The notes under the pieces were generated by a model, which was not told where the DNA came from, did not search any database, and saw nothing but the letters and a program-made list of their open reading frames with translations. 64,000 nt of DNA from NCBI GenBank assembly GCA_900316985.1, contig ONFE01000012.1:1-64000 (forward strand). The letters are read 5' to 3'. Both the position numbers and the translations under genes were made by a program. Shown one piece after another: positions 38,015 through 47,713 of this stretch (position 1 is the first letter of the stretch; every line of letters starts with the position of its first letter). The DNA comes from an uncultured Prevotellaceae bacterium. GTDB taxonomy: Bacteria > Bacteroidota > Bacteroidia > Bacteroidales > Bacteroidaceae.

Positions 38015-39382
38015 ATGAGTGAAAACATCTTCCGTCTTTTCCATGAACTGAATCAAGTGCCACGACCTTCATGGCATGAAGAGAAGGTAGCCGACTGGCT
38101 CTGTGAGTTTGCCGAAAAGCATCATTTCGACTATCAGCGCGACGACCACAACTGCATCGTCATCCGCAAACCAGGAACGCCGGGAATGGAGCAGGCACCC
38201 ATCACCGTGATGCACGCCCATATGGATATGGTATGCGTGGCGGAAGAAGGCAAGACCTTTAATCCGCTGAGCGACCCGATAGAATCGTACATCGAGGATG
38301 GATGGATGAAGGCCCGCGGCACTTCGCTGGGAGCTGACAACGGTATCGGACTCTGTATGGCCATGGCCGTTCTGGAGAGCAATACCATCGAGCATGGTCC
38401 GCTGGAACTCTTCGTCACGACCAACGAAGAAGACGGTATGACGGGAGCTGCCAACATCTCACCCGAATTTGTCAAAGGGCGCAGGATGATCGACTTGGAC
38501 TCTGAAGACTATGACACCATCACCACGGGAGCTGCCGGCGCCTATCTGCAGAACCACGTGCTGCCCCTGAGAAGGAGAAAAACTACGGAGAACCTTCATT
38601 ATTATAAGGTGAGCATTCAGAGCAGTACCGGCGGGCACTCGGGCGTGGACATCAACAAAGGCAGAAAGAGCGCGGTAAAGGAAATCTGTGCGTTGCTTGA
38701 CAAGATGCTTGAAGAAGACCCCACCATGGTTGTGGCCAACATTACTGCCGGTGAAGCCAATGCCTCCATTCCCGCCAGGGCATCGGTCATCATCGGTAAA
38801 GCCTCTAAAGAGGGACTACCCACCGAAGGTGTACAGGAGTGCGAACAGCCAGAGACCTTCATCGACCGTAAATCTGTCATCTCCCTGATACGCGCCATTG
38901 CCAGAATTCCATACGGTGTCATCAAGATGAGCGAAAGGCAGGAAGGCACGGTAGAAACCTCCAACAACATTGGCGTTATCCGTACAAAGGAAGACCATTT
39001 CCATGTAACCACCCACACCCGCTCGTTTATCAACAGGAAGATGGAGCGTATCGGGAAAGACATTGCCGATGAAATCGCCAAAAACGGAGGTAAATCGGAA
39101 ATTGTCATGTCAACACCTGCCTGGCAGGAACGCACCGACAGCCCTTTCATGCACCTGGTGGAACAAACCTTCGAGGATGTGCTCTGCTTCCGACCGCGAT
39201 TGGTTGAGATGCATTTCGTCATGGAAATGGGCTATTTCGTAGAACGTTTCCCCGGCATTGAGATCATTCCTATCGGGCCCCGAATCCTGGAACCCCATTC
39301 CACCCATGAACGGGTAGAAATCTCCACCATCGAAAACATATGGAAAGTGCTGGTGGAACTGCTGAAAAGGCTTAGAGATTAA
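38015..39382 (+). CDS. pepD: Aminoacyl-histidine dipeptidase (M20 family)
   Basis: This 455-residue cytosolic metallopeptidase has HAHMDMVC (first zinc ligand), SLGADNGIGL (bridging Asp), TNEEDGMTGA (catalytic Glu pair) and DLDSED. A C-terminal His in PHSTHERVE follows. It cleaves X-His and other dipeptides. Length and motif order are normal. It precedes the lipase-like gene by 34 nt of TTAAGGATTAAAG repeats, so the two may be co-transcribed. Confidence 0.93.
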   Translation: MSENIFRLFHELNQVPRPSWHEEKVADWLCEFAEKHHFDYQRDDHNCIVIRKPGTPGMEQAPITVMHAHMDMVCVAEEGKTFNPLSDPIESYIEDGWMKARGTSLGADNGIGLCMAMAVLESNTIEHGPLELFVTTNEEDGMTGAANISPEFVKGRRMIDLDSEDYDTITTGAAGAYLQNHVLPLRRRKTTENLHYYKVSIQSSTGGHSGVDINKGRKSAVKEICALLDKMLEEDPTMVVANITAGEANASIPARASVIIGKASKEGLPTEGVQECEQPETFIDRKSVISLIRAIARIPYGVIKMSERQEGTVETSNNIGVIRTKEDHFHVTTHTRSFINRKMERIGKDIADEIAKNGGKSEIVMSTPAWQERTDSPFMHLVEQTFEDVLCFRPRLVEMHFVMEMGYFVERFPGIEIIPIGPRILEPHSTHERVEISTIENIWKVLVELLKRLRD

Positions 39383-39416
39383 GGATTAAAGATGAAGGAT
39401 TAAGGGTTAAAGTTGT
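39378..39416. repeat. GGATTAAAG-type tract
   Basis: GATTAAGGATTAAAG and GGATTAAGGGTTAAAG units fill the gap between pepD and the hydrolase gene. Confidence 0.5.
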
Positions 39417-40703
39417 ATGTTTAAAGTTCACAGTACGCTCATCGTTTTGCTCTGTCTTGCCTTCCTGCAAACCGTGAACGGACAGGAAGCCATCACCGAT
39501 ACCACCATCATCCACCGTACGGCCATGGACATGCGGCTGGTAAGGCTGAACTACACGTATACCTCCGTAGGACCCGATGGGCATACGCCCATCACTCTTT
39601 CGGGAGCCATTATCATGCGCCACTCCATCTGGACGAAGGAAAACCATTGCAACGGCCTCATCCTCTATAACCATCCTACCACGAGCGAGAAAGACGGATG
39701 TCCTTCGAGGGATTATGATCTGGATGCCGAGGCAGCCATCGGTTTCACGCACAAGTATATCATTGTGGCGGTGGATAACTACGGTTTCGGTATCACTGAA
39801 GAACATCCGCAGGCCTACCTGAATCCTGACATTACGGCGCAGGGAGCCATCGACGGACTCCTGGCAGCCAAGCGCCTGCTTTTCCTGAGGGGCTATGAAT
39901 ATGAGGACCGACTGCTCAACGTGGGCTATTCGCAGGGGGCACACACAGCTCTGGCTGTTCAACGACTCGTAGATACCCGTTATAACGACCGTCTGAGGAT
40001 TCTGCATACCTATGCCGGCGGCGGACCTTACGATATTACGGGCATCTATGAGGACATGAAACGAACGGGGGTGACCTACTATCCTTGTGCGCTGCCCCTG
40101 ATTCTGAGCGGCATCAACGAGACCGAAAACCTGGGGCTGAAACCCCACGATATGTTCCGCGGAGCATTGGCTGATCATTACGAGGAGTGGATTCTCTCAA
40201 AGGATTATTCCACCACCGACATCAATCAGATGATTATTGACAGCCTTTTGCCTGAGGACATCGTGCCCGGGAATCCCCGTGACGGCGTACGACTGGCGGC
40301 CATCGTCAACCCTGCCATCATGGATGAAAGCACCCTGTTGGGCCGGAAGATGATGAACTATTATAAGAAGAACTCGCTGGTGGGCACATGGAAACCGAAT
40401 CCTGACACCCATATCTACCTATTCCATTCAAAAGCCGATGAGGTGGTGCCCGTCTTGTGTACAAAAAGGATGGCCGACTTCCTGAAAAGGCAGGGGGCTG
40501 ACGTGCAGACAGAATATGTGGACGGCTGGGCTCACACGCCTGCTGCCCCCTATTTCTTCTCGCAAGTGGCCCTGAAGATAGTGGGAGACACGGGCAAATC
40601 CACCCTGTTGGATAAGGTTACCGATGGTGTCCGTGACGTCACCGATGACATCATTGACGTCCTCGACAATGTATTCCAAGGTATCGGTAAACTGTTCAGA
40701 TAA
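39417..40703 (+). CDS. Secreted alpha/beta-hydrolase, lipase/peptidase-like
   Basis: This 428-residue protein has a signal peptide (to about NGQ22) and an alpha/beta-hydrolase fold. The likely nucleophile is Ser in VGYSQGAHTA, with Asp in HSKADEVVPV and His in GWAHTPAA forming the triad. The layout resembles secretory lipases and related esterases. The substrate cannot be read from sequence. It ends with a hydrophilic helical tail of about 40 residues (VTDGVRDVTDDIID). Confidence 0.78.
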   Translation: MFKVHSTLIVLLCLAFLQTVNGQEAITDTTIIHRTAMDMRLVRLNYTYTSVGPDGHTPITLSGAIIMRHSIWTKENHCNGLILYNHPTTSEKDGCPSRDYDLDAEAAIGFTHKYIIVAVDNYGFGITEEHPQAYLNPDITAQGAIDGLLAAKRLLFLRGYEYEDRLLNVGYSQGAHTALAVQRLVDTRYNDRLRILHTYAGGGPYDITGIYEDMKRTGVTYYPCALPLILSGINETENLGLKPHDMFRGALADHYEEWILSKDYSTTDINQMIIDSLLPEDIVPGNPRDGVRLAAIVNPAIMDESTLLGRKMMNYYKKNSLVGTWKPNPDTHIYLFHSKADEVVPVLCTKRMADFLKRQGADVQTEYVDGWAHTPAAPYFFSQVALKIVGDTGKSTLLDKVTDGVRDVTDDIIDVLDNVFQGIGKLFR

Positions 40704-40712
40704 AAAAAGGGA

Positions 40713-41198
40713 TTACCGCTGAAAGGCGAGGCGTTCGGCACCATCGAGCAGATAGATGATGCCGCAGTAACGGAAGCCGTATTTCGCCAAGGCTGAGCAC
40801 ATGGATATATTCTTCCGGTGGGTGTCGATGCGAAGGGTATCGGTAAAGGATTCACTCCATGCCAAGACGTCTTTCAGAATGCCGTGGACACCCGGTTCAC
40901 TGGCAATGCGGTGAATCACATAATAGGGTTTATCATTAAGCCATGCCCCTTCATAAATCTTTTTATAGGTAATGTCGGGGCCTTTTACAAAGGCAAACGT
41001 AGCCACGACCCTACCCTCTTCCTCCAAGAGATAACTGTTGCCGTTGGTCATGTCCTGCACGATACGTTCCAGAATCGGAGTGGCGTCAGTCCATTGTTCC
41101 GTATTCCCTTCGGCACGCATTTTCTTACGCCCCGCATCTATCAGTTCCTGTATGCGCGGCAGATCGTCGGATGTTGCTTTTCGGATGATTCTATTCAT
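40713..41198 (-). CDS. GNAT family N-acetyltransferase
   Basis: This 161-residue single-domain protein begins IRKATSDDLPRIQELI, a typical GNAT opening, with VVATFAFV as the central strand and a THRKNISMCSALAKYGFR segment typical of the C-terminal half. The acceptor is unknown. A TATTTTTG -7 box lies 7 nt from the ATG, suggesting a near-leaderless mRNA. Confidence 0.85.
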   Translation of the reverse strand: MNRIIRKATSDDLPRIQELIDAGRKKMRAEGNTEQWTDATPILERIVQDMTNGNSYLLEEEGRVVATFAFVKGPDITYKKIYEGAWLNDKPYYVIHRIASEPGVHGILKDVLAWSESFTDTLRIDTHRKNISMCSALAKYGFRYCGIIYLLDGAERLAFQR

Positions 41199-41205
41199 GA
41201 CGCTA

Positions 41206-41213
41206 CAAAAATA
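41206..41213 (-). promoter_or_regulatory. -7 box 7 nt from the GNAT start codon
   Basis: TATTTTTG on the minus strand is 7 nt from ATG 41198. Confidence 0.5.
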
Positions 41214-41307
41214 GGCAATTAAAATGGAAATGACAAAACCTTTTTATTGATTTTTAAAAATCTGTATTTAAAAAAGAGGGCGTATGTAATCAAATGTAAA
41301 GAATCTG

Positions 41308-41338
41308 TTGGAAAGAATGGGAGATTCCCGTACTTTTG
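41308..41338 (+). promoter_or_regulatory. Full Bacteroidetes promoter for the TonB-like/regulator operon
   Basis: TTG (41308-41310), 20 nt, then TACTTTTG (41331-41338) fits the consensus. It leaves a leader of about 40 nt before ATG 41387. Confidence 0.7.
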
Positions 41339-41386
41339 CAGCGGAATTCCAAACAAACTGAAGTTAAACCTTTTAAGCAATTAACA

Positions 41387-41770
41387 ATGAAAAGAATCTT
41401 TTTGTGTATGATGATGGCAATGATGATGGCCATCCATTCTGAAGCCCAGACCAACAAAGTATACGACAAAGTGGAGGTTATGCCCGAATATCCCGGTGGC
41501 ATGGAAGCCCTTCTCGAATACATGATGAATAACGTGAAATATCCGGAAAAAGCAGAAAAGCAGAAAATCGAAGGGCGCGTCATCGTGGGTTTCATCGTAG
41601 AAAAAGACGGTTCCATCTCGGAAGTGCATCCGCTGAAAGCAGTTCATCCGTTGTTGGACCAAGAGGCCATGCGACTGGTGAACAATATGCCCAAATGGAA
41701 ACCAGGTAAAGTGAAAGGTAAAGCCGTGCGCGTATCGTTTGCCTTACCGGTAAATTTTAATTTGAAATGA
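41387..41770 (+). CDS. Small TonB C-terminal-domain protein
   Basis: This 127-residue protein has a signal peptide (MKRIFLCMMMAMMMAIHSEAQ) followed by only a TonB_C-type domain. Landmarks are MPEYPGGMEALLEYM, YPEKAEKQKIEGRVIVGF, and the closing WKPGKVKGKAVRVSFALPVNF. It lacks the membrane anchor and proline-rich spacer of a true TonB, so it probably is periplasmic and binds a partner rather than transducing energy. The start is ATG 41387, because the longer frame begins inside the promoter. It overlaps the next gene by ATGA. Confidence 0.85.
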   Translation: MKRIFLCMMMAMMMAIHSEAQTNKVYDKVEVMPEYPGGMEALLEYMMNNVKYPEKAEKQKIEGRVIVGFIVEKDGSISEVHPLKAVHPLLDQEAMRLVNNMPKWKPGKVKGKAVRVSFALPVNFNLK

Positions 41771-43311
41771 ACGTAAAACACCTGTTTTTATCATTTGCAG
41801 CTTTATGGATGGCAGGCTGTTCCCCAAAGGAGCAGCCTAGCCATCCTCTACTCCTGCAGGCAGAAAGATGGGTTGATGAGAACTGCGATTCGGCCTATGG
41901 GTACATCTACAATCTGACAGATTCCTTCTCCCAGCAGGCCGACCAGGCTCTTTACGGCGTGCTCTTCACGGAAATCCTCCACAAAATGGAAATCCATGTG
42001 GGCAATGACTCACTTATCACGGCCAGTGAACGATTCTTCTCCAACAATGGGAAGGGACGCCGATGGGTAAAAGCAATGCTTCATCTAGGCATTACAAAAA
42101 GCAGAAACGGAGAGACGGAAGAGGCGGTGGAATGGCTCAAAAAAGCAGAACAGGAGTCTCTGCAGCTGGATGACACGCTGAAATATGACGTTGCCTTGGC
42201 ATTGGGTGATTTGAACCAGCAGGAGAACTGTCAGGTACTAGCCAAGCGATGTTATCAGGATGCCTATCTCTTAGCACAGCAAACAGGCAGTTTCTCACGT
42301 CAGGCACATAGCCTATGCAAATTGATAAGAACGTCAGATAAAGACAGCATCCCGAATTATATAGACAGCAGTAAGAAGTTATTACCCCGGGTGGACAAAA
42401 CCTTGCAATCAGAACTCCTTGGTTGTTTGGGATACTGGGCACTTCAAAAGGACCTGCAAGACCAAGCACGGCAGTATCTGGAGAAAGCAATAGAACTATT
42501 TCCCAATGATTTTGCTGCCTTGCAATTAGGGAACTTGTTTGAAAAAGAAGGAAATATCAAGAAAGCATGCGAACTATGGTTTGAGGCGCTGAACACCAAT
42601 GAAGATGAGGTGAGGATGGCTGCGCTGGAAAAACTCATCCCCTACTATAAGAATACAGAGACCTGGAGGGCACTTGATTTGAGTCAGTTGCTCAATGATT
42701 TGTTGAAAAAGCACCATTCCATCGACCAAACGGAGCACATCGCTGCCTTGCAGGAACAGTTCGACCAAAATATCATTCATACAAAACTACTAAAAAGACT
42801 GGCCTTCACGCTATGTGTTATCGCCTTCTTGGCACTTGTCATCCTGTTCTTTTTCGGTTATCATCGCAAGAAAATGAAGCAATACAACAAGGTGCTTTCA
42901 CATATCGGAAACTTACAGAAACAATTGGCCGAACAGGAAAAAGCAAAGCCTCTTCCCAAGGAATGGAACCTGAAAGAAGCTCTTCATGAGAACAACACCG
43001 TGCATCGTTTCCACCGATTGGCCGACAAAGGTAAGGAACCACAACTGGACGACTGGACCGAACTGTCTCAGATTACGGAACAATACGCACCGGGGTTCAG
43101 CCGTTTTATCCATCAGAACGGCATGCTTTCAGAACGCGACACACACATCTGCCTACTGATCAAACTGCATTTCCAGCCATCAGAAATTGCCGTTCTCATC
43201 GGCTCTTCTCCGCAGACCGTCACCAACAGCCGCGTCCGTCTGCTCCGCAAAATCTTCGGAGAACAAGGTGGTGCCAAAGATTTCGATGAGCACATCCGTG
43301 AGATGGAATAA
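41767..43311 (+). CDS. Membrane-bound TPR protein with C-terminal LuxR-like HTH
   Basis: This 514-residue protein starts with a lipoprotein-like signal (ALWMAGC, Cys18). TPR-like helical repeats span about 90-330, one membrane segment 345-364, a coiled coil about 365-395, and a C-terminal helix-turn-helix (about 450-497, with PSEIAVLIGSSPQTVTNSRV). The TPR part would be periplasmic and the HTH cytoplasmic, making a one-component membrane regulator. The overlap with the TonB-like gene suggests the two work together. A lipoprotein anchor plus a membrane segment is odd; the Cys may not be lipidated. Confidence 0.75.
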   Translation: MNVKHLFLSFAALWMAGCSPKEQPSHPLLLQAERWVDENCDSAYGYIYNLTDSFSQQADQALYGVLFTEILHKMEIHVGNDSLITASERFFSNNGKGRRWVKAMLHLGITKSRNGETEEAVEWLKKAEQESLQLDDTLKYDVALALGDLNQQENCQVLAKRCYQDAYLLAQQTGSFSRQAHSLCKLIRTSDKDSIPNYIDSSKKLLPRVDKTLQSELLGCLGYWALQKDLQDQARQYLEKAIELFPNDFAALQLGNLFEKEGNIKKACELWFEALNTNEDEVRMAALEKLIPYYKNTETWRALDLSQLLNDLLKKHHSIDQTEHIAALQEQFDQNIIHTKLLKRLAFTLCVIAFLALVILFFFGYHRKKMKQYNKVLSHIGNLQKQLAEQEKAKPLPKEWNLKEALHENNTVHRFHRLADKGKEPQLDDWTELSQITEQYAPGFSRFIHQNGMLSERDTHICLLIKLHFQPSEIAVLIGSSPQTVTNSRVRLLRKIFGEQGGAKDFDEHIREME

Positions 43312-43325
43312 AAAAAGGATATCTG

Positions 43326-43844
43326 TCAGCCTTGGACTGGATTATTAAGAAAGAAACGTTGGAACTCGCTTTCAAAATTGGGGGTCAACAAGCCTTTACC
43401 AATAGCATCGCGGATTTCATCCATTGTCCAAAAACGCCCACCATCAAGTTCTTCCTGAGAGGGATGAATCTCACCATCATAGATGGCACTGTTCACATAG
43501 ACCAGTTCGCGCTCCCGCTTACTGTCAAAGACATATTGTCCGATGCGCTTCGGGATAAATCCGGTGATACCTAACTCTTCCCGGACTTCCCGACGGAGCG
43601 CCTCCTCCGGTGTTTCACCATAATCCAAATGACCACCCACAGCCGTATCCCATTTCCCCGGCTGAATATCCTTCCAATCAGGACGGCGCTGCAGATAGAC
43701 CTCCCCAAAGCTGTTAAAGACGTGCAGATGGACTACGGGATGCAACAACCGTGAACCATTGTGACACTCACCACGCGTTGCCTTTCCCAATACCTTTCCT
43801 GAATCGTCAACGATCGGGAATATTTCTTCGTTATTGTCTCTCAT
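43326..43844 (-). CDS. NUDIX hydrolase (isopentenyl-diphosphate isomerase-like type)
   Basis: This 172-residue protein carries the NUDIX box beginning GGHLDYGETPEEALRREV and ending REELGI. The N-terminus (EIFPIVDDSGKVLGKATRGECH) is like the IPP-isomerase-related NUDIX group. The substrate is not known. The start is ATG 43844 (MRDNNEE); the longer frame would run through the -7 box. The divergent GH3 gene shares the promoter region. Confidence 0.88.
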   Translation of the reverse strand: MRDNNEEIFPIVDDSGKVLGKATRGECHNGSRLLHPVVHLHVFNSFGEVYLQRRPDWKDIQPGKWDTAVGGHLDYGETPEEALRREVREELGITGFIPKRIGQYVFDSKRERELVYVNSAIYDGEIHPSQEELDGGRFWTMDEIRDAIGKGLLTPNFESEFQRFFLNNPVQG

Positions 43845-43849
43845 CCGTG

Positions 43850-43857
43850 CAAAATTA
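43850..43857 (-). promoter_or_regulatory. -7 box 5 nt from the NUDIX start codon
   Basis: TAATTTTG on the minus strand is 5 nt from ATG 43844, predicting a leaderless mRNA. Confidence 0.5.
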
Positions 43858-43909
43858 GGTATAAACTGCAAAAATCCCAAACAAATCGGCATTTTTCATC
43901 TTTTTTTCG

Positions 43910-43917
43910 TATCTTTG
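43910..43917 (+). promoter_or_regulatory. -7 box TATCTTTG for the GH3 gene
   Basis: It lies 36 nt before ATG 43954. Confidence 0.55.
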
Positions 43918-43953
43918 CATACATTGTTTTATTCTATATTACTATAATTACCT

Positions 43954-46280
43954 ATGAGGAATTTAAAAACCGTTATCGCATTACTCTTCGTGCTGGCAGT
44001 CGCCGGCTGCAATTCCGACAGCACAGAACAGAAAGTGAACGATCTCTACAACCGGATGAGTCAGGAGGAGCGCATTGGATGTCGGAACTCTTCGACGAAA
44101 ACGGTAAACTCGACACCGCCAAATGCCGGAAACTTATCCCCAATGGTATCGGGCATTTCTCGCAGTTTGCCAGTCAGGAAGAATCCTGTGCCGACAGCAT
44201 CCGCGACAAGGTGCTCGCCATACAGCAGTGGCTCATCCACAACACGCCCCACGGCATCCCCGCTCTTTTCCATGAGGAGGTGCTGACCGGCGTCACCACC
44301 CGTGATGCCACCATCTATCCCCAACAGATAGGACAGGCCTGCTCGTTCAATACGGAATTGGCCGAGAAGAAAACCCTTCAGACGGGTCGCCAACTGCGCC
44401 GCATCGGAGGACTGCTTTCCCTCTCTCCAATGGTTGATGTCGTACGCAATCCGTCATTTAATCGTCTGGAAGAATCCTATGGTGAAGATGCCTACCTCTC
44501 TGCAGCCCTTGGTACAGCTTTCGTTCGGGGATTACAGTTTGGCGGTCTCCGCGAGGGCGTAGGCACTTGCAGCAAGCATTTCCTGGGCTATGGAGGCGGA
44601 GGCGATGCTGAAGAGAAGGAACTCATGGAAGAGATTCTCCTGCCCCACGAGACAATGATCCGCGAAGGGGGTAGCAAGGTGGTGATGACGGGTTATCATG
44701 CCGTCCATGGCACCAACTGCGTTTGCAACAAAGAGATTATCGACGGCATCCTGCGTACTTACCTCGGCTTCGACGGTATGATGGTGAGCGACTATACCTC
44801 CATCGAACAGATACCAGGACTCGACAGTGATGTGAAGCGGGCAGCAGCAGCTATAAATGCAGGTAACGACGTGGATTTCCCGAAGGGAACATCTTATGCA
44901 CACCTGCAAGAAGCCATCGATCAGGGATTGGTCAGTCAGGCTGATTTCGAGAAAGCCGTGAAACGTGTACTTACCTATAAAGCCAGCGTAGGACTCCTCG
45001 ATGAGAATCCCAACCTCTGCTCTACGGAACATATAACCCTCGACACACCCGAAGAGCGACAGACAGCCTACGAACTGGCCACACAATCGGTGGTATTGCT
45101 CAAGAACAACGGTGTGCTGCCGCTGAACAAGCCCCAGCACATTGCCCTCACAGGTCCAAACGCCAATCAGATGTGGGCCATGGCAGGCGACTATACCTAT
45201 CCCAGTATGCGCTACTTCTGGCAGGTAAAGACCGAAGACGGTGAGCATCCCCATATCGTCACGCTCCGCGAAGGACTGGAGAAACGTAAACCAGAAGGTT
45301 TCACACTCAGTTACAGTCGCGGCTGCGACTGGACGGAAGGCGTAGAGACCATCGTTGAAAACAGTGGCGATGACCGTGTAAAATACCTCATCTACTTGCA
45401 GAACCGTAAGATTGACGGTGGCGAAAAAATCGATCTCGGCGAGGCACTCGACATGGCCCGCAAGAGTGATGTCATCATTGCTGCCGTAGGTGAAAACGCC
45501 ATCCTCTGCGGAGAGAACCGTGAACGCACCAGCCTTCGTCTGCCAGGACAGCAGGAGGCCTTTGTTAAACAACTACTTGATACGGGCAAGCCCGTTGTCC
45601 TCATTGTCTTTGGCGGACGTGCACAGGTCATCAGCAGTATTGCCGACCGTTGCGCAGCTATCATCCAGGCATGGTATCCCGGTGAAGAGGGCGGCAATGC
45701 CCTGGCAGATATCCTCTATGGTAAGGTGTCACCATCCGGAAAACTGAGTGTCAGTTATCCTGCCGTGGAAATCCACGAACCTGTCTGCTACAACTATTCA
45801 GACCAACCTGATTCCCGCATTGCATGGCCCTTCGGTTACGGTCTCACCTATACAACTTTCGAATACAGCAACCTTCAAATCGACAAGGAAGTACCTACCT
45901 CCGGAAACCAGATACAGGTAATCTTCGATGTCAAGAATACGGGAAAGATGGAAGCCGATGAGATAGTGCAACTCTACGTATCACCTACCGACCAGCAACA
46001 GTCGCTGCGTCCCATTCAGTTGCAGGGCTTTACGCGCGTACATCTACGTCCTAATGAGATTCGCACCATCACCATGCTTCTATCACCCCAGCAGTTGGGC
46101 CATTATGATACCATCAACAAAGCTGACAATGGCTTCGGCCAATGGACCGTTTCACCAGGCGAATATATCATCAAAATCGGTGCTTCCTCTGCCGATATCC
46201 GATTGAAAGACACCGTCACCCTGACCGATGCGGCCTATACCCAGCCTTTGCGTTCCAACTATTTTACCGTAACAAAATAA
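43954..46280 (+). pseudogene. GH3 beta-glycosidase with a frameshifting lesion near the N-terminus
   Basis: The first frame (from ATG 43954) gives a lipoprotein signal (VLAVAGC) and NDLYNRMSQEERI, the usual start of secreted GH3 enzymes. It then leaves frame near 44075. The rest, in another frame from 44079, is a complete GH3: MSELFDENGK, the nucleophile in MMVSDYTS (Asp238 counted from 44079), GH3 C-terminal and fibronectin-like domains. About seven family residues between EERI and MSELF are missing. Without the signal the product would be cytosolic. AGGAGG at 44063-44068 could allow internal initiation, but a small deletion or assembly error is more likely. Confidence 0.8.
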
Positions 46281-46316
46281 ATTATCAGCCCTCCTCGTTT
46301 GAGGGGGGCTGATAAT
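46281..46316. terminator. Hairpin terminator between GH3 and ybeY
   Basis: ATTATCAGCCC pairs with GGGCTGATAAT across a partly paired interior. It lies between two convergent genes and can serve both. Confidence 0.75.
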
Positions 46317-46341
46317 CGAATAAACAAATGAATACCAAGTT

Positions 46342-46752
46342 TTAGCGCATGGCTAAAGCACGGTTTTCAGCGGCTTCCATGATTTCACGTTCACCGGGCC
46401 CTTTGTCGTTGATGCCGCAGAGATGGAGCACCCCGTGGATGATGACGCGGTGGAGCTCTTCATCATAATCCTTGTGATAGGTTTCAGCATTGGTCCTGAC
46501 GGTATCAAGAGAGATGACGATGTCGCCATTAAGTACATCACCTTCATCGTAGTCGAAAGTGATGATATCGGTGAAATAGTCATGTCCCAGATATTCACGG
46601 TTCACTTCGAGAATCTTATCATCGTTGCAGAAGAGGTAGCCAATTTCACCCACCTTACGACCATAGGCTGCGGCTACTCGCCGTATCCAAGCCGTGGTCT
46701 CACGTTTCTTAATCTTGGGCATTCCTATGCCCTCACAATTGTATGTTATCAT
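46342..46752 (-). CDS. ybeY: Endoribonuclease YbeY (rRNA maturation factor)
   Basis: This 136-residue protein has the metal-binding signature HGVLHLCGINDKGPGE (a Bacteroidetes variant of HGxLHLxGYDH) and upstream DIITFDYDEGDVLNGDIVIS. It acts in 16S rRNA 3'-end processing and ribosome quality control. The start is ATG 46752; the longer frame reads through coaD. It is the last gene of ruvB-DUF4252-coaD-ybeY, 4 nt after coaD. Confidence 0.9.
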   Translation of the reverse strand: MITYNCEGIGMPKIKKRETTAWIRRVAAAYGRKVGEIGYLFCNDDKILEVNREYLGHDYFTDIITFDYDEGDVLNGDIVISLDTVRTNAETYHKDYDEELHRVIIHGVLHLCGINDKGPGEREIMEAAENRALAMR

Positions 46753-46756
46753 CCTT

Positions 46757-47206
46757 TCAGTCTTTGATGACAGGCAGGAACTCGGTGATATCCTTACCGA
46801 AATGAGCCAGTTCGCGCACCATGCTGCTGCTGATATGGGAGAGTTCGGGGGCAGCCAGGAAAAGGATGGTTTCCACACCGCTGAGCTGTCGGTTGACATC
46901 ACCCATATCCCGTTCGTATTCGAAGTCTTTCAGCGTACGCACACCCTTGATGATAAAATGGGCACCGATACGTTGGCAGAAATCCACTGTGAGATCCTGA
47001 TAGGATTCCACCTGTACCTTGGGCTCATCCTTATAATAGGAACGGATGAGACTGCAGCGTTCTTCCACGGGCTGCATATACTGCTTGTGCTCATTGTAGC
47101 CTACGCCTATGACGATACGATCAAAAAGGGGAAGGGCACGACGTACTATGTCATCGTGTCCTATGGTGAAGGGGTCGAAACTGCCGGTAAATGCCGCTAT
47201 GCGCAT
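46757..47206 (-). CDS. coaD: Phosphopantetheine adenylyltransferase
   Basis: This 149-residue nucleotidyltransferase has the nucleotide-binding TIGH (in FTGSFDPFTIGHDD), the substrate-binding IIKGVRTLKDFEYE, and the C-terminal ISSSMVRELA. It makes dephospho-CoA from 4'-phosphopantetheine, the fourth step of CoA synthesis. Length is normal. It starts 5 nt after the DUF4252 gene. Confidence 0.94.
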   Translation of the reverse strand: MRIAAFTGSFDPFTIGHDDIVRRALPLFDRIVIGVGYNEHKQYMQPVEERCSLIRSYYKDEPKVQVESYQDLTVDFCQRIGAHFIIKGVRTLKDFEYERDMGDVNRQLSGVETILFLAAPELSHISSSMVRELAHFGKDITEFLPVIKD

Positions 47207-47211
47207 TGCAG

Positions 47212-47658
47212 TTATTTTTTAATGAGAGACTCCATCTGATCGGCATTGAACTTGCCTTTCATCAGTGTCAACACATTATGCCCCTCGGCATTGGCAACCA
47301 TTAAGATCTCAGAAATAATGTTATCAGCCTGTTTAAGATAAACAACGGCCTTCACACCTTCTTCTTTGACATCCATCTTGCCATAACCCTGACTCTCCAG
47401 AACCTCCAACTTACCCATGATTTCCTTGGCCAGCTCATCTGATCCAATCATACCCATGGTCATGCTGTCAACACTCTTCAAGGCTTCCTTTTCCTCGTCA
47501 GACTTGGCTGCACTAGCCACCATCTCAAGCATTGCCTTGTTGAGTTCTATAATCTGGATGCCAGAATTGTCCTTGTAACTATTAATAATCTTGTCTGCCT
47601 GAGCAAACCCGCTGATGCTCATCAGCACCATAGCGAACAATAATACGATTTTCTTCAT
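47212..47658 (-). CDS. DUF4252 family exported protein
   Basis: This 148-residue protein has a signal peptide (MKKIVLLFAMVLMSISGFAQ) and a compact domain with repeated Leu/Met helices, ending in MKGKFNADQMESLIKK. The layout fits DUF4252, a Bacteroidetes family of unknown function. It sits between ruvB and coaD in one orientation, 55 nt after ruvB. Confidence 0.8.
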   Translation of the reverse strand: MKKIVLLFAMVLMSISGFAQADKIINSYKDNSGIQIIELNKAMLEMVASAAKSDEEKEALKSVDSMTMGMIGSDELAKEIMGKLEVLESQGYGKMDVKEEGVKAVVYLKQADNIISEILMVANAEGHNVLTLMKGKFNADQMESLIKK

Positions 47659-47713
47659 AAGAATTCAGTTTATGAGTTTTAAAAGTTATAAGTATTTATC
47701 TAATCTGTACACT

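Noticed and set aside
44063-44081. AGGAGG plus ATG 44079 as proof of a genuine second start
   Set aside because: Those bases encode QEE in the conserved upstream frame (MSQEERI), and strong Shine-Dalgarno sites are not a rule in this group.
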